Shown here piece by piece: positions 59,081 to 64,000 of a stretch of DNA of 64,000 nt. Location: the NCBI RefSeq assembly GCF_007743815.1, contig NZ_CP036265.1, positions 2,410,323 to 2,474,322 of the forward strand, read 5' to 3'. The position numbers were made by a program, and so were the translations under genes. This stretch comes from Alienimonas californiensis. GTDB lineage: Bacteria; Planctomycetota; Planctomycetia; Planctomycetales; Planctomycetaceae. Under the pieces are notes generated by a model. It saw only the letters and a program-made list of their open reading frames with translations, did not search any database and was not told where the DNA came from. Position 1 is the first letter of the stretch, and each line of letters begins with the position of its first letter.

Positions 59081-61297
59081 ATGGCCGCCAGCATTTACGT
59101 CGCCAGCGCCGAGGCGGGGGCCGGCAAGAGCCTCGTCGCCCTGGGCGTGTGCGAACTGGCCGCCCGCCGCGGCGGGCGGGTCGGGTTCTTCCGGCCGATC
59201 GTGCGGTACGACGCCGCCCGCGACCCGTCCGTGCGACTGGTCGTCGATCGCTACCTGACGAACGTCGACCCCGCGGCGCTGGTCGGCCTGAACCGGGAGC
59301 AGGCCCGGGCCCTCCTCGCCGAGGACCGCGTGCCGGAGCTGATCGCCACCGTGCTGGCGAAGTTCCGCACGCTCCGTGACGGACAGGCCGCGTTGTCGGG
59401 CACGCCGCGCGAGCCGGACGATCTGGTTGTGGTCGAGGGCACCAGCTTTCGCGGGTTCGCCCCGACGCACGAGTTCGATCTGAACGCGGACCTCGCGGCG
59501 AACTTCGGCTCCGCGGTGCTGCCGGTGTTCACCGCCCGCGGCAAAACGCCGGCCGACCTGCGGGACGCGATCGCGATCGCCTTCGACCAGTTCGGCGACC
59601 GCGGCTGCGAGGTGCTGGCGGCGGTGGTCAATCACGTGCCCGAGTCGTGGGACACGGCGGCGCGGGCCTCCCTCACCGCCCCCGTCGCCGGGGGGACCCG
59701 GGCCGACGGCCCGCCGGTCTGGTTGCTGCCCGAGGACCCGCGGCTGGAGCACCCGTCGGTGGGCGAAATCGCTGCCGGGCTGAGCGCGACGTGGCTGTTC
59801 GGCCCGGGCGATCCGCCGACCGTCGGGGAGGCGGGCCTCGGGCCGTTCGCGGGGGCGGAGCGGTCGGTCGGCCGGTTCCTCGTGGCGGCGATGCAGGTCC
59901 CGCACTTTTTGGAGCACCTGAACGACGACGCCCTCGTCGTCACCCCCGGCGACCGGGACGACATCCTGCTGGCCAGCCTCGCCGGAGAGAAAAGCCGCAC
60001 CGGGCCGAACATCGCCGGCGTGCTGCTGACCGGCGGGCTGAGACCGGACGGGGCGGTGGCAAAGCTCGTCGACGGGCTGGCCGGCGTGCCCGTTCTGGGG
60101 GTCGAAACGGACACCTTCACCACCGCCCGGAACGTCGCCGCGGTGCCGGCCGTCCTCTCCCCGGACGCCCCCCGCAAGGTGGAGGCCGCGCTGGAACTGT
60201 TCGACGCCCACGTCGACACCGACACCCTCGCCGAGGCGATCCGCGTCTCCGACCCGCGGCGGGTCACGCCGCTGATGTTTGAATATGAATTGCTCCGCCG
60301 GGCCGCGGCGAATCGCAAACGGGTCGTGCTGCCGGAGGGGACCGAACCCCGCATCCTGCAGGCCGCGGAGACGATCCTGCGGCGGGGCGTGGCGGACCTC
60401 ATCCTGCTGGGCGACCCGGCGGCGATCCGCGGGCAGATCGCGGAACTGAAGCTGGAGACCGCCCTGTTCGAGGGCGTAACGATCGAAAATCCGGCGGACT
60501 CCCCGCGGCTGGAGGCGTTCGCCGCGGAATATCACCGGCTCCGCGGTCATAAAGGCGTCACGCCGGAGATCGCCCGGGACCGGATGACGGACGTGAGTTA
60601 CTACGGCACGATGCTGGTGCATCTGGGCCTGGCGGACGGCATGGTCAGCGGCTCCGCCCACACCACGGCCCACACCATTCGACCGGCGTTCGAGTTCATT
60701 AAAACGAAGCCCGGCGTGGGGGTGGTCTCCGGGATTTTCTTCATGTGCCTGCCGGACCGCGTGCTGGTGTACGGGGACTGTGCGGTCGTGCCGAACCCGA
60801 CGGCCGATCAATTGGCGGAAATTGCCGTCACCAGCGCCGACACCGCCGCCCGCTTCGGCGTGGAGCCGCGGGTGGCGTTGTTGAGTTACTCCACCGGCGA
60901 AAGCGGCTCCGGCGAGGACGTGGACCGCGTGCGGGAGGCGACCGCCAAAGCGCAGTCCGTGCGGCCGGACCTGCCGATCGACGGCCCGATTCAATACGAC
61001 GCCGCCGTCGACCCGCAAACCGCCGCCTCCAAGCGCCCCGGCAGCCCGGTGGCGGGGCGGGCGACGGTGCTGATCTTTCCGGACCTCAATACCGGCAACA
61101 ATACCTATAAAGCCGTGCAGCGTAGTGCCGGGGCGGTCGCCGTCGGGCCGGTGTTGCAGGGCCTCAACAAGCCGGTGAACGACCTCTCCCGCGGCTGCAC
61201 CGTGCCGGATATTCTGAACACGGTGGCGATCACGGCGATCCAGGCCCAGGCGGCCGCCGCCGAAATGCCGCCGGCCGGGCCGGGAGCGGCCGCGTGA
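59081..61297 (+). CDS. pta: Phosphate acetyltransferase Pta (long form)
   Basis: The product is 738 residues. The N-terminal P-loop regulatory domain has IYVASAEAGAGKSLVALGV. A DRTGG domain follows in the middle (LNDDALVVTPGDRDDILLAS, GVLLTGGLRP). The catalytic PTA_PTB domain begins near residue 396: ANRKRVVLPEGTEPRILQAA, DRMTDVSYYGTMLVHLGLADG, GSAHTTAHTIRPA and PDLNTGNNTYKAVQRSAGA. It interconverts acetyl-CoA and acetyl phosphate. The ATG at 59081 is preferred over a GTG at 59045. The stop overlaps the next gene by GTGA. No acetate kinase gene is in the window. Confidence 0.92.
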   Translation: MAASIYVASAEAGAGKSLVALGVCELAARRGGRVGFFRPIVRYDAARDPSVRLVVDRYLTNVDPAALVGLNREQARALLAEDRVPELIATVLAKFRTLRDGQAALSGTPREPDDLVVVEGTSFRGFAPTHEFDLNADLAANFGSAVLPVFTARGKTPADLRDAIAIAFDQFGDRGCEVLAAVVNHVPESWDTAARASLTAPVAGGTRADGPPVWLLPEDPRLEHPSVGEIAAGLSATWLFGPGDPPTVGEAGLGPFAGAERSVGRFLVAAMQVPHFLEHLNDDALVVTPGDRDDILLASLAGEKSRTGPNIAGVLLTGGLRPDGAVAKLVDGLAGVPVLGVETDTFTTARNVAAVPAVLSPDAPRKVEAALELFDAHVDTDTLAEAIRVSDPRRVTPLMFEYELLRRAAANRKRVVLPEGTEPRILQAAETILRRGVADLILLGDPAAIRGQIAELKLETALFEGVTIENPADSPRLEAFAAEYHRLRGHKGVTPEIARDRMTDVSYYGTMLVHLGLADGMVSGSAHTTAHTIRPAFEFIKTKPGVGVVSGIFFMCLPDRVLVYGDCAVVPNPTADQLAEIAVTSADTAARFGVEPRVALLSYSTGESGSGEDVDRVREATAKAQSVRPDLPIDGPIQYDAAVDPQTAASKRPGSPVAGRATVLIFPDLNTGNNTYKAVQRSAGAVAVGPVLQGLNKPVNDLSRGCTVPDILNTVAITAIQAQAAAAEMPPAGPGAAA

Positions 61298-62055
61298 CGG
61301 TGGAACTGCTCAGCGCCCGCTCGCCGCTCGTCGAGTGCTCCTATCTGCCGGAGGAGCGGGCCCGCATGGGCGTGAAGCTGTTCGCCGGCATCTCCGGGGA
61401 ACATTACGCCCAACTACTCGCCCGGGGTTGGCGTCGGCAGGGGGTGAGCTTTTTTCGTTCCGACTGCCCCGCCTGCAAGAAGTGCCGCAGTTTGCGGGTC
61501 GACGTGCGGAACTTCCGGCCGACCAAGAGTCAGCGGCGTTGTCTCAAGCGCAATGCGCACATCTCCCTGACGGTTCGGCCCGCCGGGACCTCCGAGGAAC
61601 ACGCCGAGCTGTATAACCGCTGGCATGAGGACATGAAGGAGCGCCGCGGCTGGCGGGGCGATACGACCACGGCGGCGGAGTACCGCGAGAACCTCGTCGG
61701 CCCCGGCTACGAGTTCGCCCACGAGTTCGCCTACCGGGACGGCGAGAAATTAGTCGGTCTGGGGCTGGTGGACGTCGTGCCGGGGGCGTTGAACAGCATC
61801 TATTTCTTCCACGACCCCGACTGGCGTCCTCTGGGGCCGGGGACCTTCAGCGCCCTGTCGGAAATCGAATACGCCCGTCAGACCGGCCGCGACTGGGTCT
61901 ACCTCGGCTACTGGATCCCGGAGAACGCCTCAATGGCGTATAAAAACCGCTTCGCCCCGCACCAGATCCTGACGGAGCGGGTCGAACTGGACGAGGCGCC
62001 GCCCTGGCACATTCCTGACGAGGCCCCACCCGCCGGCGACCGGGAGGAGCCGTGA
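61294..62055 (+). CDS. Aminoacyl-tRNA-protein transferase (Ate/Bpt family)
   Basis: The product is 253 residues from a GTG start. It has the N-terminal Cys-rich motif CPACKKCRSLRVDV and YLPEERARMGVKLFAG. It also has RRCLKRNAH, DMKERRGWRG and the acetyltransferase-like C-terminal part YFFHDPDWRPLGPGTFSALS and YLGYWIPENASMAYKNRFAP. These are the arginyl/leucyl-tRNA-protein transferase motifs (Ate1/Bpt), which add an amino acid to protein N termini in the N-degron pathway. Which amino acid is transferred cannot be decided by eye. It overlaps pta and the next gene by 4 bp on each side, so the three are translated together. Confidence 0.85.
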   Translation: MTVELLSARSPLVECSYLPEERARMGVKLFAGISGEHYAQLLARGWRRQGVSFFRSDCPACKKCRSLRVDVRNFRPTKSQRRCLKRNAHISLTVRPAGTSEEHAELYNRWHEDMKERRGWRGDTTTAAEYRENLVGPGYEFAHEFAYRDGEKLVGLGLVDVVPGALNSIYFFHDPDWRPLGPGTFSALSEIEYARQTGRDWVYLGYWIPENASMAYKNRFAPHQILTERVELDEAPPWHIPDEAPPAGDREEP

Positions 62056-63371
62056 CGCCCACCGGCTGGTTGCTCGCGCTGGTGGGGTTGTGCGCCGTGC
62101 CGCTGGCGGCGGGGGCGGTCTGGGCGCCGTTGGCGGACGTCGGCCTGCTGGCCGCGGCGCTGCTGGCGGCGGCGGCGGCCTGGGACGCCTTCCGCTCCCC
62201 CACGCCGGCCGCGGTCGCGGTGGAGCGGGAGGCGGCGGAGGTGTTCAGCGTCGGCGCCCCCAACCCCGTCACCCTGCACCTGACGAACCGCGGGCCGGCG
62301 GCGATCCGGGTGGAGGTCGAAGATTCCCCGCCCACCCCCTCCGCCGTCGAGGGGCTGCCGGCGACGGTCGACCTGCCCCCGGGCCGCACCGGGGCGGTCG
62401 TCTATCACGTCACGCCGCACCTGCGGGGGCCGCGGGCCTTCGGGCGGACGTTCCTCCGCAGTCGCACGAATTGGGGCCTGTGGGAACGGCACGCCCGGGT
62501 GCGGGAGGACCACACGGTGCGGGTCTATCCCAACGTCCGGGCGGTGCGCGGGGCGGAACTCCTGGCCCGGCAGAACCGCCGCACCGAGGGCGTGCGGGCC
62601 AGCCGCCAGCGGGGCCGCGGCCGGGAGTTCGACCGTCTGCGGGAGTACGTCCGCGGCGACGAGGTCCGGCAGATCGACTGGAAGGCGACCGCCCGCACCG
62701 GCGATCTCGTCTCCCGCGAGTACACGGTGGAGCGGAATCAATCCCTGCTGTTACTGCTCGACAGCGGCCGGTCGATGTGCAACGCCGAGGGCGGCGTGAC
62801 GCACTTCGACCGGGCGCTGAACGCGGCGGTGCTGCTGGCCCACGTGGCGCTGGGGCAGGGGGACACCGCGGCGCTGCTGGCGGCGGGGGCGGAGACGCGG
62901 CGGTGGGTCCCGCCGGTCCGCGGGGCGGCGGGGGTGCGCACGCTGGTCCGGCAGACCTACGATCTCGCCCCCCGCTACGAGGCCAGCGATTACGGGGCGA
63001 TGGTCCGCGAGGTCCGCACTTGGCACCGGCGGCGGAGCCTCGTCGTGCTGTTGACGCACGCCACCGACGACGTGCAACTGGCAGAGATCGCCCGGCACGT
63101 CCGCCCGCTGCGCTCGCCGCACCTGGTGCTGGTCGCCCTGTTGGAGAACAGCCCGCTGGCGGAGCGGGCCGCCGCCGTCCCGGCCGAGGGCGCCGCGGGG
63201 GACCGGGACGCCTTCCGCATCGCCGCCGCGGCGGAACTGCGGGCCCGCCAACGCCGCCGGGCCGCCGCGTTGGCGGCGGACGGCGTGCTGGTGGTCGAGG
63301 CCACGCCGGAGAACCTCAGCGCCGCGGTCGTCAGCCGGTATCTGGAAGTGAAGGCCAAGCACTTGTTGTGA
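62052..63371 (+). CDS. DUF58 domain protein
   Basis: The product is 439 residues from a GTG start. Two N-terminal membrane helices (LALVGLCAVPLAAGAVW and VGLLAAALLAAAAAW) precede a beta-rich segment. The DUF58 signature REFDRLREYVRGDEVRQIDW and KATARTGDLVSREYTVER follow. The von Willebrand A-like part has LLLLDSGRSMCN, a degenerate MIDAS (D-S-G-R-S). These proteins usually accompany MoxR ATPases and have a chaperone-like role at the membrane. No moxR gene is upstream here, which is unusual; it may lie elsewhere. The start overlaps the preceding stop (GTGA). Confidence 0.88.
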   Translation: MTPTGWLLALVGLCAVPLAAGAVWAPLADVGLLAAALLAAAAAWDAFRSPTPAAVAVEREAAEVFSVGAPNPVTLHLTNRGPAAIRVEVEDSPPTPSAVEGLPATVDLPPGRTGAVVYHVTPHLRGPRAFGRTFLRSRTNWGLWERHARVREDHTVRVYPNVRAVRGAELLARQNRRTEGVRASRQRGRGREFDRLREYVRGDEVRQIDWKATARTGDLVSREYTVERNQSLLLLLDSGRSMCNAEGGVTHFDRALNAAVLLAHVALGQGDTAALLAAGAETRRWVPPVRGAAGVRTLVRQTYDLAPRYEASDYGAMVREVRTWHRRRSLVVLLTHATDDVQLAEIARHVRPLRSPHLVLVALLENSPLAERAAAVPAEGAAGDRDAFRIAAAAELRARQRRRAAALAADGVLVVEATPENLSAAVVSRYLEVKAKHLL

Positions 63372-63406
63372 CGGCGGAGCGCTGAGTGCGCCGGCTGCTT
63401 TCGTCC

Positions 63407-63434
63407 CCCCTCGCCCCCTTTTGGGGGAGAGGGG
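63407..63434. terminator. C/G-run hairpin between convergent genes
   Basis: CCCCTCGCCCCC (63407-63418) and GGGGGAGAGGGG (63423-63434) pair with one mismatch around TTTT. The perfect dyad AAGAAC-GT-GTTCTT (63437-63450) follows at once. Together they lie between the DUF58 gene and the cytochrome gene. The element resembles the palindromes near 49016 and 49245. Confidence 0.55.
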
Positions 63435-63467
63435 AGAAGAACGTGTTCTTGACCAGAGAGGTCCGGC

Positions 63468-64000
63468 CTACTCGCGCCCGACCCAGTCGCCGCGGAGCCA
63501 GTCGGTGAGGAGCAGGATCTCGTTGCGGGTCAGCGTGTTCGAGGGGTCCTCCTCGCCGTCCACGGGGGCATTCGGGGCGTAGAGCGGCATTGCGTTCTCC
63601 TCGCCGTAGAACCGTTCGTGGCCGGCGTTGGCGATGAAGTCGGCCAGCCACTCGCGGGAGCCGTAGCCGTCGAGGGTGAGGGAGTCGCCGTACTCCTCCC
63701 CGGCGAAATTATGGCAGCCGGTGCAGCTCAGGTCGCCGATCATCAACTCCCGACCCTGCTCCGCCAGCGCGGGCAGCGCTTCGGGCTCGAAGGTTTCGTC
63801 GCCGTGGTCGAGGGCGATCGGCGGCCCGCCGTGCACCCGCGGGCCGGCCTCCGCGGCCATCGCGGCGGCGACGGCCGCAATCTGGGTCCGCTTCTCCTCC
63901 GCCTCCTCGCTGCCGGGCTCCACGAAGAGCCACAGATCGTCCTTCACATAGCCGACCATGCCGCCTTCGGCGAAGGGCGTGCAGCCGAAGTAGGCGTCCG
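63468..64000 (-). CDS. c-type cytochrome, C-terminal part (5' end outside window)
   Basis: The frame is open to the window edge, so the N terminus is missing; the ATG at 63959 is probably internal. The visible part ends with a cytochrome c domain. It has the haem motif CTGCH in GDLSCTGCHNFAGEEYGDSL, the likely axial Met in NAMPLYAPNA, and LTRNEILLLTDWLRGDWVG as the last helix. The segment before it (VGYVKDDLWLFVEPGSEEAE) may be a linker after a membrane domain. This arrangement suggests the cytochrome c end of a larger respiratory subunit, such as a cytochrome b-c fusion. Confidence 0.75.
   Translation of the reverse strand, partial: DAYFGCTPFAEGGMVGYVKDDLWLFVEPGSEEAEEKRTQIAAVAAAMAAEAGPRVHGGPPIALDHGDETFEPEALPALAEQGRELMIGDLSCTGCHNFAGEEYGDSLTLDGYGSREWLADFIANAGHERFYGEENAMPLYAPNAPVDGEEDPSNTLTRNEILLLTDWLRGDWVGRE

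Noticed and set aside
1..64000. CRISPR arrays, tRNA/rRNA genes, insertion sequences
   Set aside because: No regularly spaced direct repeats, cloverleaf sequences, rRNA segments or transposase-like proteins were found; the only recombinase is the integrase fragment.

Overview
The window looks like a piece of a planctomycete chromosome (Planctomycetaceae-type, possibly Alienimonas-like; this is inferred from gene content, not from a marker gene). Base composition is very GC-rich, GTG and TTG starts are common, and Shine-Dalgarno sites are weak. Typical planctomycete gene content includes a DUF1559 prepilin-like protein, Tat-exported Gfo/Idh/MocA oxidoreductases, a membrane-anchored Ser/Thr kinase, a bacterial CDC48-like AAA ATPase, a large right-handed beta-helix protein and many lipoproteins. 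I saw no rRNA, tRNA, CRISPR array or insertion sequence.

Layout. 1-4546: the end of an HlyD-type adaptor and an unusually long RND permease. 4651-7698: an endonuclease/exonuclease/phosphatase protein, a Gfo/Idh oxidoreductase and an HNH nuclease. 8083-11655: a large AsmA-like protein. 11673-13225: an AT-richer island that I read as a decayed integron. It has three cassette-type genes, one complete attC, three partial or remnant attC sites and the 3' end of an integron integrase, all on the minus strand. 13226-14266: a GC-rich gap without a convincing gene. 14267-15841: a lidless Hsp70. 15873-19629: a coupled pair of lipoprotein and beta-helix genes. 19991-29655: a type II secretion / type IV pilus-like operon (receiver domain, GspE, GspF, several pseudopilins, a PilM-PilN-like fusion and a PilO-like protein). 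30222-32127: Flp-type prepilin peptidase and CpaB. 32255-36705: two paralogous lipoproteins, a DUF2752 protein and a Ser/Thr kinase. 36886-43890: CDC48-like ATPase, a coiled-coil protein and Mfd. 44000-48995: second Gfo/Idh protein, DUF1559 protein, a repeat-bearing secreted protein and a DAACS symporter. 49299-52370: lipoate-protein ligase, then a retron-type reverse transcriptase with an N-terminal membrane segment, a leader of four hairpins in front of it and a beta-propeller gene coupled behind it. 52621-55550: OmpA-family lipoprotein, EpmA and a coiled-coil membrane protein. 55779-58997: a small fatty-acid-synthesis cluster (two FabZ-like dehydratases, FabG, ACP). 59081-63371: Pta, an Ate/Bpt-type aminoacyl-tRNA-protein transferase and a DUF58 protein, joined by 4-bp overlaps. 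63468-64000: the end of a c-type cytochrome.

The two loci most worth following are the reverse transcriptase locus at 50128-52472 and the integron remnant at 11673-13225. In the integron the integrase points toward its cassettes, the inverted arrangement I recall being reported for planctomycetes. Secondary points are a perfect 28-bp inverted repeat with a half-copy inside mfd, an RND permease with an extra hydrophobic segment, and several conserved-looking hairpin repeats.
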